Of a stretch of DNA of 27,768 nt, positions 18,357-24,977 are shown piece after piece (position 1 is the stretch's first letter; each line of letters starts with the position of its first letter). The translations under genes were made by a program, and so were the position numbers. The stretch comes from Chamaesiphon sp031376885 (GTDB lineage: Bacteria > Cyanobacteriota > Cyanobacteriia > Cyanobacteriales > Chamaesiphonaceae), in NCBI GenBank assembly GCA_031376885.1, contig JANMEL010000248.1:1-27768 (forward strand). The letters are read 5' to 3'. The notes beneath the pieces were generated by a model, which saw only the letters and a program-made list of their open reading frames with translations, searched no databases and was not told where the DNA came from.

Positions 18357-18391
18357 ATTAATTAATTAATTAATTAATTAATTAATTAATT
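18357..18391. repeat. TTAA tetranucleotide microsatellite
   Basis: About eight uninterrupted copies of ATTA/TTAA lie roughly 185 bases upstream of the protease start codon. Such a tract can change length by slippage. Confidence 0.85.
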
Positions 18392-18573
18392 GTATATTGA
18401 TATTACTTGGTTATCTAAAACACTGTTTATATTTAATTGCTACTTATCAAATAAAATGATTCATTTCATAATGATAACACATTTTATATATTGTGAGTAG
18501 AATCTAACATCTAAATTGTGATTCGCGATCGATAGTGTAAAAATCAATCTCGATAAATTCTTAACTAACCCAT

Positions 18574-20061
18574 ATGAAGTCATTTTCACGGCTAACTGGA
18601 TCTAGCTTTCTAACCAAGTCGCTCTGTGGCTTTTTGGCAACCATATTTATTGGCAGTTTTTCATCGGTCTACGCGCAAACTGAGCCAAACCCAGTGCCGA
18701 TCGATAGTACCGAAGCCCTTGCTATTGATGCCAAACTTTATGCCCAAGCTTATGGCGTATCGCAAGAAGAAGCGGTGAAGCGATTAAGTATTATGTTGGA
18801 TATCAATAGCACAGTCGATGCTGCTGAGTCCGAGGAAGGTGATGATTTCGCCGGAAGCTATTTTGATAACAACGCCGGGCAATTTGCGGTAGTTGTCCGC
18901 ACCAAAAAAGCCAGCAAACAGGATCGCATACTCATAAGAAAGGCGCGAGCCGCTGCTCAAGATCCCGCTACCAAAGCCAAGCGTCGCGCCGAGCGTCGTG
19001 CCGAGCGCAAAGCAATCCGCGCAAAACTCAAACTGACTGATGGCGAAGTTGAGCAGGCTGAGAATATCCTTGAGCAAGATGTTCAAGCACCACTGAAGTT
19101 TAAGGGCGGGGCGGCTAATGGTGTGCGGAGATTACAAGCCGCGATCGATGCGAGTGCCCAAAACTTTGCTGCTATTCCTGGCTTTCAGACTGCCTTTGTC
19201 GATAACAAGACAGGCGAAGTGGTGTTGATGGTCAATGCGACATCACCCGATGTGGTGTCGGCAGAAGCAGCGAAGTTTCTGAAGGTGCCCTATCGGATCG
19301 AATTAGTTCCAGGTGGTTTTGTTAACACTGCGCTGCGTGGTGGTCAGTTCAATAGTGTTGACGGTGTGCGCCACTGCATGACCTCCTTTGCCGCAAAACA
19401 TAATACGACTGGTAAAACGGGGTTGGTCACTGCTGGACATTGCAAACCAAAAGCTGATAGGCAACCCGGAATTATGTCGCTGAACGATGGAGGCACTAGC
19501 CATGTGATGACGCAAGGCGCACCGCTCTATAATGACACCGCCGGCGATGTGATGTTTCTGTCGGGAACAGCGGCTGTTCCGCCAAAGGCTGTTGCCGAGT
19601 TTTACTATGACCGCACTGGCTCGGTGCGTTCAGTCACGGGCACAAGAAGCCGCGCCAGTACAACGGTTGGTAACGGCACCCTGACAACAGCGGGCACGAA
19701 ACCGGGATCGTTTGTTTGTCACCTTGGCCAGCAAACGCTTGGCAGTAATACCCTTGTACAAAGTTGCGGCGAGGTTGTCTCAACTACAGCCACTAAATTC
19801 AACAGCCCAGGGATCAGCGGGTCGTTTGTGCTGGTACGCAACACTCAATCGGGTGCGGGCACGCTCCGAACAACAGGCGCAGGCACATTGCTGTGTTTTC
19901 AGGGGGACAGCGGCGGCCCGTGGTTCGCAGGCACTATCGCTTTTGGAGTTCAATCTTCCTGTGCGTGGGAAGGCGCAGTCAACGTTGGCCCTGTGGTATG
20001 GTCTACTTATACTAGCGTTGACGCTTTTCCTTCGATTGGAGTAACGATCCTTGTTAAATAA
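18574..20061 (+). CDS. Secreted trypsin-like (S1) serine protease with propeptide
   Basis: A 495-residue precursor. Residues 1-35 form a signal peptide ending SSVYAQ. A long propeptide rich in Ala, Arg and Lys follows (about 36-250), including a charged stretch near 115-150. The protease domain (about 255-495) has H289 in VTAGHC, a plausible D325 in GDVMFL and nucleophile S446 in QGDSGGPWF, the chymotrypsin triad. The arrangement recalls streptogrisin and alpha-lytic type enzymes, whose propeptide assists folding. The last 42 codons recur downstream (20598-20723), and a fragment recurs at 22605-22649. The stop overlaps the TTG start of the next gene by 11 bases. The gene looks more GC-rich than its flanks and may be acquired. 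Its target is unknown. Confidence 0.9.
   Translation: MKSFSRLTGSSFLTKSLCGFLATIFIGSFSSVYAQTEPNPVPIDSTEALAIDAKLYAQAYGVSQEEAVKRLSIMLDINSTVDAAESEEGDDFAGSYFDNNAGQFAVVVRTKKASKQDRILIRKARAAAQDPATKAKRRAERRAERKAIRAKLKLTDGEVEQAENILEQDVQAPLKFKGGAANGVRRLQAAIDASAQNFAAIPGFQTAFVDNKTGEVVLMVNATSPDVVSAEAAKFLKVPYRIELVPGGFVNTALRGGQFNSVDGVRHCMTSFAAKHNTTGKTGLVTAGHCKPKADRQPGIMSLNDGGTSHVMTQGAPLYNDTAGDVMFLSGTAAVPPKAVAEFYYDRTGSVRSVTGTRSRASTTVGNGTLTTAGTKPGSFVCHLGQQTLGSNTLVQSCGEVVSTTATKFNSPGISGSFVLVRNTQSGAGTLRTTGAGTLLCFQGDSGGPWFAGTIAFGVQSSCAWEGAVNVGPVVWSTYTSVDAFPSIGVTILVK
20038..20053 (+). promoter_or_regulatory. Ribosome binding site and TTG start of the first small protein
   Basis: GGAG at 20038-20041 lies 9 bases before TTG 20051-20053, within the last codons of the protease gene. 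The same arrangement is kept at 20700-20715, and with a GTG in place of TTG at 22625-22640. This decides the TTG start and points to translational coupling. Confidence 0.65.
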
Positions 20062-20548
20062 TCTAAAAGTTATCGCTTTATTGCTGCTAGTCTCGGTACT
20101 TACCGCCTGTGACGGAACAACTGGCGGCGGTAATAGGTCTGTCAACATGCAAAGCAATAGCCCCCCCACAAGTACACCCAGCATCCCAACCGCCGAGGCT
20201 AAAACTCCTCCCCCCGCAACGGGCAAGGCTGTGCGCGTCGCCCGCTGGTCGGGAAATCCAAAGCTGAACAATGCGTTTGGACCTCTGCCTGTCCCGCTCG
20301 CTATCGTCAATAGTTGCCTCGTATCTAAGTTTAACGGTAGCTCTGCTGCAACGGTGCTGATTTTCCCCTATGACAGCGGCGTATGGGATGATGCAAAGCG
20401 AACCTTCACTTATCACGGCAAGGTAGTAAGAATGGGCGAAGGTATTACTATTTACGGGGAGTCAATCCAAAACCCCGATACGTTGAGACGCTATGGAAAA
20501 TATGATGTTCCCGATTGTGGCATCAATAATTTTTTTCAGGTCTTTTAA
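20051..20548 (+). CDS. Small lipoprotein coupled to the protease, copy 1
   Basis: A 165-residue protein that I do not recognise as a named family. It starts at TTG, overlapping the protease stop by 11 bases. A lipoprotein signal peptide ends at a good lipobox (LTAC, Cys20). A low-complexity Pro/Ser/Thr linker (about 25-57) then leads to a small conserved domain (about 60-165) with ALPVPLAIVNSCLV-like and KRTFTYHGKV segments and a YGKYDVPDCGIN end; its two Cys could form a disulfide. Overlap with the protease suggests they act together, for example as inhibitor, chaperone or substrate receptor, but this is inference. A close paralogue follows at 20713-21207. Confidence 0.72.
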   Translation: MLNNLKVIALLLLVSVLTACDGTTGGGNRSVNMQSNSPPTSTPSIPTAEAKTPPPATGKAVRVARWSGNPKLNNAFGPLPVPLAIVNSCLVSKFNGSSAATVLIFPYDSGVWDDAKRTFTYHGKVVRMGEGITIYGESIQNPDTLRRYGKYDVPDCGINNFFQVF

Positions 20549-20593
20549 CCAATCGCGGCTCTGCACCTCGTCTCTTTCACATGAACATCTAGA

Positions 20594-20723
20594 CACTATC
20601 GCTTTTGGAGTTCAATCTTCCTGTTCGTGGAGAGATCGCGTCAACGTTGGGCCTGTGGTATGGTCTACTTATACTAGCGTTGACGCTTTTCCTTCGATTG
20701 GAGTGACGATCCTTGTTAAATAA
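20594..20723 (+). pseudogene. Duplicated 3' end of the protease gene
   Basis: This segment repeats protease bases 19932-20061 with few changes, at a constant offset of 662 bases. It encodes the last 42 protease residues with CAWEGA changed to CSWRDR and keeps the stop codon and ribosome binding site. It contains no catalytic residue. An open frame from ATG 20493 (inside copy 1 of the small gene) runs through it in the protease frame, so a 76-residue leader peptide could be made. Most likely it is the remnant of a second protease gene or a partial duplication. Confidence 0.8.
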
Positions 20724-21207
20724 CCAACTTTTCCGCGCCATGTTGCTGTCGCTCTCCTTGCTTACCCCGTGTCCCGCCGCAACTGGCGGCGATAATAGGT
20801 CGGTCAACATGCAAAGCAATAACCCACCCACAAACACACCCAGCATCCCAACAGCCGAGGCTAAAACTCCTCCCCCCGCAACGCGCAACGCTGTGCGCGT
20901 CGCCCGCTGGTCGCGAAATCCAAAACTGCCTACACCGGTTGCACTGCTGAATGGCACGCTCGCGATTGTTAACAATTGCCTGGTAGTGAAGCATAAGGAT
21001 CTCAGTGCCACGGTGGTGGTTTTCCCCTATGGCAGAGGCGTATGGAATGATGCAAAGCGAACCTTCACTTATGAGGGCAAGGTGATAAGAATAGGCGAGC
21101 CTATCAGTTTTGGCGGCGGGTATCTCCAAAACCTCGATCGGTTGAAAGAGTATGGAAAATATGATGTTCCCGATTGTGGCATCAATGGTTTTTTTCAGGC
21201 CTCTTAA
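20713..21207 (+). CDS. Small secreted protein, copy 2
   Basis: A 164-residue paralogue of the protein at 20051-20548, also starting at TTG with the same GGAG spacing and overlapping the duplicated protease tail by 11 bases. The C-terminal domain is well conserved (GVWNDAKRTFTYEGKV, YGKYDVPDCGIN), while the middle has diverged. The signal peptide region is changed: Cys20 is now preceded by Pro (LTPC), which breaks the lipobox, so this copy may be released or cleaved elsewhere instead of being lipidated. The reading frame is intact, which suggests that it was kept under selection for some time. Function unknown. Confidence 0.68.
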   Translation: MLNNQLFRAMLLSLSLLTPCPAATGGDNRSVNMQSNNPPTNTPSIPTAEAKTPPPATRNAVRVARWSRNPKLPTPVALLNGTLAIVNNCLVVKHKDLSATVVVFPYGRGVWNDAKRTFTYEGKVIRIGEPISFGGGYLQNLDRLKEYGKYDVPDCGINGFFQAS

Positions 21208-21267
21208 CCAAGCGCGGCTGGTGCACCTCGTCTCTTTCATCTAAGTAAAATTATCTGTTTATAAAAT

Positions 21268-21302
21268 CAGAAGCCCGATCTTTTTAAACAATCGGGCTTC
21301 TG
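21268..21302 (+). terminator. Hairpin after the small protein genes
   Basis: Arms of 12 bp (CAGAAGCCCGAT at 21268-21279, ATCGGGCTTCTG at 21291-21302) with an 11-base loop containing a T run. It lies 60 bases after the copy 2 stop and probably ends the protease transcript. Confidence 0.6.
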
Positions 21303-21427
21303 GTATTCTTGAGAAATAGATCGAGATTTTAAACTCATCCAAATTTGATAAGACCAATCCAGCGATCGACCCACAACATATAAAACGATCGACTATTACC
21401 TTCAATCTAGTCAAGCATATCTAGTAG

Positions 21428-21433
21428 TATAAT
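21428..21433 (+). promoter_or_regulatory. Possible -10 box for the LRR gene
   Basis: A perfect TATAAT lies 26 bases before the LRR start codon. No good -35 box stands at the usual distance, so this is tentative. Confidence 0.3.
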
Positions 21434-21459
21434 TAAACAGATCGAATATATCTGAAATC

Positions 21460-22302
21460 ATGAAAAAAGTTCTAGCATTGGTAAGTGGATTGGTACTTTT
21501 ATTTTCAACCTCGTTGGCGTACCTACCGGAGGTAATCGCACTGGCTGCACCCTCAACCCAAAAACCCAAAAGCTTCGCCCAATGGTGTAAGCAGAAAAAA
21601 TCTGTCCCTGCCGATACTAGATATACCATCGATGTATTGTTAGGAGAAGCTGCTACCAAAGACTGTAAAAAAGCCGATACTGAACTGAGGAATTTGAGTA
21701 TTCTCAACCTCCGAGACAAGAAAATCATCGATGTCCAGCCACTGGCGGGATTGACTAAATTGCACGATCTCGACCTCCAGGGGAATAAAATCATCAATGT
21801 CCAGCCACTGACGGGGTTGACTAATTTGGACGATCTCAACCTCCAGGGCAATAAAATCATTGATGTCCAGCCACTGGCGGGGTTGACTAAATTGAATTAT
21901 CTCAACCTCCAGGACAATAAAATCATCAATCTCCAGCCACTGGCGGGGTTGACTAATTTGATTGGTCTCTCCCTCAACAACAATCAAATCATCGATATCC
22001 AGTCACTGGCGGCGTTGACTAAATTGAATTATCTCTACCTCGACAGCAATAAAATCATCAATGTCCAGCCACTGGCGGCGTTGACTAATTTGACTGCTCT
22101 CCGGCTCGACAGCAATAAAATCATCAATGTTCAGCCACTGGCGGCGTTGACTAATTTGAATTATCTCGACCTCGACAGCAATAAAATCATCGATGTCCAG
22201 CCACTGACGGGGTTGACTAAATTGACTTATTTCGTCCTCGGCAACAATCAAATCGCTGTAAAAACTTGCCCCGTAAAACCAGCAACTATCTGTAGATTCT
22301 AA
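21460..22302 (+). CDS. Secreted leucine-rich-repeat protein (internalin-like)
   Basis: A 280-residue protein with a signal peptide (about 1-30, VLALVSGLVLLFSTSLA), a short cap with two Cys (WCKQKK, KDCKKA), eight full 22-residue LRRs from residue 82 and a partial ninth. The repeats follow the internalin-type pattern LxLxxNKIIxVQPLxxLTxL. The C-terminal cap KTCPVKPATICRF has a Cys pair typical of cyanobacterial secreted LRR proteins. Such domains bind proteins outside the cytoplasm; the ligand is unknown. The 66-base DNA units are nearly identical between neighbours, so repeat number may vary by recombination. The long open frames on the opposite strand here are artefacts of the repeats. Confidence 0.9.
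   Translation: MKKVLALVSGLVLLFSTSLAYLPEVIALAAPSTQKPKSFAQWCKQKKSVPADTRYTIDVLLGEAATKDCKKADTELRNLSILNLRDKKIIDVQPLAGLTKLHDLDLQGNKIINVQPLTGLTNLDDLNLQGNKIIDVQPLAGLTKLNYLNLQDNKIINLQPLAGLTNLIGLSLNNNQIIDIQSLAALTKLNYLYLDSNKIINVQPLAALTNLTALRLDSNKIINVQPLAALTNLNYLDLDSNKIIDVQPLTGLTKLTYFVLGNNQIAVKTCPVKPATICRF
21703..22230 (+). repeat. Eight tandem 66-bp LRR-coding units
   Basis: Each unit encodes one 22-residue LRR. Some stretches, such as AATAAAATCAT followed by (C/T)(A/G)ATGTCCAGCCACTG, are nearly unchanged between units. High similarity including silent positions points to recent expansion or gene conversion. Confidence 0.85.
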
Positions 22303-22304
22303 GT

Positions 22305-22526
22305 AATAATCAGATCGGTAATATAAAATCTATAGCTAACTCAACTAGATTATCTGGCAGCTCTCTCACTAATAATCAAATAAGCGATCTAAAGCCTTTA
22401 GCTAATTTACCAAGATTATTTAGACTAGAAGGATCGGGCGATCGAGTAACTGAAAAAGATTGCCCATTTCCAAAACAATACTGCAACTTTGATATGAAAA
22501 AACAATGGGGTGGAGCGAAGTCATAA
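22305..22526 (+). pseudogene. Broken LRR gene tail
   Basis: Directly behind the LRR stop, in another frame, the sequence encodes NNQIGNIKSIANSTRL, then LTNNQISDLKPLANLPRL and a C-terminal cap with KDCPFPKQYCNF, ending in TAA at 22524-22526. These are degenerate LRRs and the same kind of Cys-pair cap as in the intact gene. There is no start codon or signal peptide. It is the 3' remnant of a second LRR gene, left after recombination between repeats or after a frameshift. Confidence 0.75.
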
Positions 22527-22604
22527 TAAACGATCTAATTGATAGCTAACCATCTAATTCATCTAGATGCTCGGCTACTGTACAATAAAGATCGAAGATG
22601 TGTC

Positions 22605-22649
22605 TTGACGCTTTTCCTTCGATTGGAGTGACGATCCGTGCTAAATAAC
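22605..22649 (+). pseudogene. Third fragment of the protease tail / small-gene start
   Basis: This stretch of 45 bases matches 20040-side sequence around the protease stop (TTGACGCTTTTCCTTCGATT ... GACGATCC) and the first codons of the small gene, with GTG in place of TTG. The small gene frame then hits TGA within seven codons. The copy is cut off where a piece of the palindromic element found at 6435-6486 begins (22652-22669). Confidence 0.75.
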
Positions 22650-22685
22650 TATTCATGAATTGCCCCTACCGTCGGTTTCTAGGAT

Positions 22686-23180
22686 TTAAGTTGAGGATTT
22701 AGTTGAAGTAGTTTCGCCAAGAGCAGCTCGAATCTTTTCGATCCGTTGACGATTTACACCTAAATCGGATTCACCCAAGCGAGAAGCAGATCGAACTTGA
22801 ATTGTTTTGCTATCTTTGTCGAGATAGAACTCCACATCATCGACAAAACCCATCAATTTGCTTGTGGATTCTATATATAGATAATTATCGGTTTCCTTGA
22901 CAATTTTATTATTTGGCATCCCTTGCAGTACCTGTTTCAATTTGGCGATCGTACTGGAATTATCGCCACTAAATTGAAGTGGTAAGATGGTATGCTCTGG
23001 ATCGATCGCCGCTACCTGACTACTGACACAATTTGGCGTAGCAGGACAACCAGTTAATTTACCATTATTCACCCCGATATTCGTCGGTGGCGCACCTGCA
23101 AATACACGGTTGCTCACAAGCAAGAAGCCAATTACCACCAATAGAATAATATAGCTACCAATTTTTTTTAACGTTTCCAT
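22686..23180 (-). CDS. DUF1499 family protein
   Basis: A 164-residue protein with an N-terminal hydrophobic segment (about 8-28) that is a membrane anchor or signal peptide. The family motif CPATPNCVSSQ follows (Cys45, Cys51). The body (about 55-160) includes YLYIESTSKLMGFVDDVEFYLD and the late VRSASRLGESDLGVNRQRIEKIR segment, both characteristic of DUF1499. The biochemical role of this family is not known to me. The gene is transcribed toward the accessory region and away from nrdJ, with no clear operon partner. Confidence 0.9.
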   Translation of the reverse strand: METLKKIGSYIILLVVIGFLLVSNRVFAGAPPTNIGVNNGKLTGCPATPNCVSSQVAAIDPEHTILPLQFSGDNSSTIAKLKQVLQGMPNNKIVKETDNYLYIESTSKLMGFVDDVEFYLDKDSKTIQVRSASRLGESDLGVNRQRIEKIRAALGETTSTKSST

Positions 23181-23260
23181 GAAGAATTAGTAATTCTGAT
23201 AACTTGTGTAAGATGTGAGATTTTGGATTAAAGTCAAAACTTCTACTGTTATTAGTCTTG

Positions 23261-23310
23261 GGATTAAGGATTGGCTAATCCAAAATCCTTAATCCAAAAT
23301 CCAAAATAAC
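23261..23310 (-). repeat. Hairpin and TCCAAAA heptads after nrdJ
   Basis: Arms GGATTAAGGATT (23261-23272) and AATCCTTAATCC (23284-23295) form a 12-bp hairpin. TCCAAAA / TCCTTAA heptads continue to the nrdJ stop. It may terminate nrdJ transcripts, but no U run follows on the minus strand. Confidence 0.5.
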
Positions 23311-24386
23311 TAGTTATTAGGTTTAGCCTCTGGTAATAAACACTTGTCAGAATCGCAACCAGAAGGGCCAACTTCACCTGTAGCATTGCCTAGATCGTAG
23401 CGACTCAAAGCAGTATGAAATTCGGCTGTCTGTCTGCGGGCGATGACACCAACCATCATCTCATCAAAAGTCGCCTTATCGATCGGTTCAAATGGCAAGC
23501 GAGGGAAGGTTTGGTGGTCGTCAAACCGCGCTAATAGAGCCGCAGAGATATAACCCTCATCATCCCGAATCGCTTCAAATATCCGCTTACCGAGGGCATC
23601 TACCTCATGTTCGCGCAATTCGATCGTCGCACTGGTATTATGACGAACATAATGCTGTTGGACACCCATATAGAAATCCATCTGAGTCAACGCGCTAAAC
23701 TGAGCGATATCGATCTTATCAGCTCCAGGCACATCCGCCCAAGATACCGCAACGGGAATCTCAATCAACCACTCAGTACACCGAGGATCGTAAGCATCAT
23801 TGAGCAGATTACCATGCTCATCCTTATCCGACTGAGATGGAATCACACTATAACCGTAGTCGATGCAGGCAAGGGCTACAGGGTCATCTTTTCGGAAAGT
23901 GATCCGACGGATGAAACGTTGCGCTTTGGGGGGATGCCAGCCAGGAGAGGCTCCAGTCAGGAGAGATTTGGTGCCCGATGGTTGAACTGTGGTGCAGCGA
24001 TTGGGGCGTTTGATGCCATGTTTGTCGCAGTAGTTCCATACAGTTTCTTCAACAATCTTGCGCCAAGTGTTGAGATACTCATGTTCTTTTTGCTTATAAG
24101 CGATACCAGCAGCAGTTGCTGGGCGACCTTCCGCCCACCATTGCAACCATTCCGCGCCAAAAGCATGGACGAAAAAGTCAAATAGTCCAGTAAATGATAC
24201 TCCGACGATCGGATCTAATTCCCGACTATATTGATACCGTGGTTCTGTGAATTTGTGGTTGAGTAATACGGCTACAGCTAAAGCACTTGCGGTGAAGGCT
24301 TCTTCTTGTTCTTTATAGTTATTTGGATCTACCTGATTCAAATGTACCTCTCCGAGGTTACAGTGAAAGTTAGTACCGAGAATTTC
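23310..24386 (-). CDS. nrdJ: Class II ribonucleotide reductase NrdJ, last exon
   Basis: The last 358 codons of the adenosylcobalamin-dependent ribonucleotide reductase, which makes deoxyribonucleotides without oxygen or a second subunit. The exon starts at Glu of the active-site motif (EILGTNFHCNLGEVHLNQ) and carries the barrel segment TVQPSGTKSLLTGASPG. It ends with a redox-type Cys pair in GCDSDKC near the C-terminus. It has no start of its own: the TTG just before Glu is the end of the upstream intron, and frame continuity with the exon at 24678-24767 completes NPCG-EI. If translated alone, this piece would be inactive. Confidence 0.9.
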   Translation of the reverse strand, partial: EILGTNFHCNLGEVHLNQVDPNNYKEQEEAFTASALAVAVLLNHKFTEPRYQYSRELDPIVGVSFTGLFDFFVHAFGAEWLQWWAEGRPATAAGIAYKQKEHEYLNTWRKIVEETVWNYCDKHGIKRPNRCTTVQPSGTKSLLTGASPGWHPPKAQRFIRRITFRKDDPVALACIDYGYSVIPSQSDKDEHGNLLNDAYDPRCTEWLIEIPVAVSWADVPGADKIDIAQFSALTQMDFYMGVQQHYVRHNTSATIELREHEVDALGKRIFEAIRDDEGYISAALLARFDDHQTFPRLPFEPIDKATFDEMMVGVIARRQTAEFHTALSRYDLGNATGEVGPSGCDSDKCLLPEAKPNN

Positions 24387-24677
24387 CAATTTTGTTATCC
24401 CAAAGGCTTTTTATCCTCTGGTTCTACAGATTCTAAATTCTCTGTAGTTCGGCGTACATTTTCACTCAATATTTTTCATATATACTAAGTGCCCCGCACT
24501 CTTGGAGGTTTATATTCTGGATAAAGTTCCAGGTTCATCCTCTACGCTCTACGGTGTTAAAGGCTTTTTAAAGCCTTTAATTACCTCGGTATTAGCAGGT
24601 GAATATCCGATCGATACCCAACCATTTCACAGCTTTCACCGATTTTACGGGGTTTTTAATGTGAGGCAAAATTATCT
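24387..24677 (-). ncRNA. Group I intron in nrdJ (291 nt)
   Basis: The exon before ends in U (CCG UGU GGU) and the element ends in G, the group I rule. The exon end GUGUGGU pairs with intron GCCUCAC (P1: six pairs, one U-U mismatch, U-G wobble at the splice site). The intron bases AAUUUU directly before that guide pair with the first six bases of the next exon, GAAAUU (P10). Further helices suit a group I core: TTAAAGGCTTT with AAAGCCTTTAA (P6-like), CACTTA with TGAGTG (P7-like) and CTACAGA with TCTGTAG (P9-like). No endonuclease gene is present. Removal joins NPCG to EILG in frame. Confidence 0.75.
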
Positions 24678-24767
24678 ACCACACGGATTCAATCCAAATC
24701 TCGACATCCGATGTTCTAGTTCTAGTTCGATTTCTCGATCTTCAGCAGATTCGGTAATATCTTTTGT
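24678..24767 (-). CDS. nrdJ: NrdJ cryptic middle exon with the catalytic motif
   Basis: Thirty codons between two intervening sequences encode EIELELEHRMSRFGLNPCG at their end, the segment that in class II reductases precedes EILG. It supplies the active-site Cys of the NPCGE motif that both flanking open frames lack. The right edge (24678) is set by the group I intron; the left edge is uncertain and could be 24774. It is too short to be found as a gene on its own. Confidence 0.85.
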
Positions 24768-24774
24768 CTGATTA

Positions 24775-24977
24775 CTTATAGTAAATGTCATGTATCCTTA
24801 GCAGATCGAATAATTGACCAACCAAAATATCTAGCCATTCAAGTATTGATAAATACTCGATCGGTTAGCATAGGCGGCTAGTCAATTATCTTAGCACAAT
24901 AATCGACATCTGAAAATTGGATATATTTATAGTCGATCGTTAGATCGACCATAAATTATTTACTTTATTTGACATTC
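24775..24977 (-). ncRNA. Second intervening sequence in nrdJ, probably a small group I intron
   Basis: About 200-236 bases interrupt the frame between GYLRELL and the middle exon. One placement (24775-24977) has exon GAUCGAU pairing with GUCGAUC for P1, with U-G at the splice site, and a final G; it rejoins the frame. Another (24768-25003, after GTT and ending CAG) also keeps the frame. Inside are the helices CTAGCC with GGCTAG enclosing AGTATT with AATACT, and AATTGAC with GTCAATT. Because CGATCG is abundant here, the P1 match could be chance. Group and borders are provisional. Confidence 0.45.

Larger units (their letters stand above)
18010..18573. other. AT-rich intergenic region
   Basis: Apart from the hairpin at 18020-18048 and the TTAA microsatellite at 18357-18391, this stretch is AT-rich and has no recognisable gene. 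It includes the promoter region of the protease gene, whose elements I cannot place with confidence. Confidence 0.5.

Noticed and set aside
20087..20416. Minus-strand open frames opposite the small protein genes
   Set aside because: They lack signals and domain features. The plus-strand frames are conserved between the two copies, and changes fall as expected for plus-strand coding.
21703..22230. Regular repeats that could suggest a CRISPR array
   Set aside because: Units are contiguous, encode LRRs and have no spacers or cas genes nearby.
21640..22251. Long open frames on the minus strand opposite the LRR gene
   Set aside because: They arise because the 66-base repeat lacks stops in that frame. 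The plus strand has the signal peptide, LRR pattern and Cys cap.
23492..24185. Plus-strand frames opposite nrdJ
   Set aside because: They are shadows of the reductase exon, with no independent features.
24386..24389. TTG at 24387-24389 as the start of a separate reductase gene
   Set aside because: It falls at the end of the group I intron, has no ribosome binding site, and would begin in the middle of the active-site motif.
24504..24964. A second split intein or a homing endonuclease between the nrdJ parts
   Set aside because: No splicing blocks or LAGLIDADG/HNH motifs are found in any minus-strand frame. The RNA pairings fit introns better.
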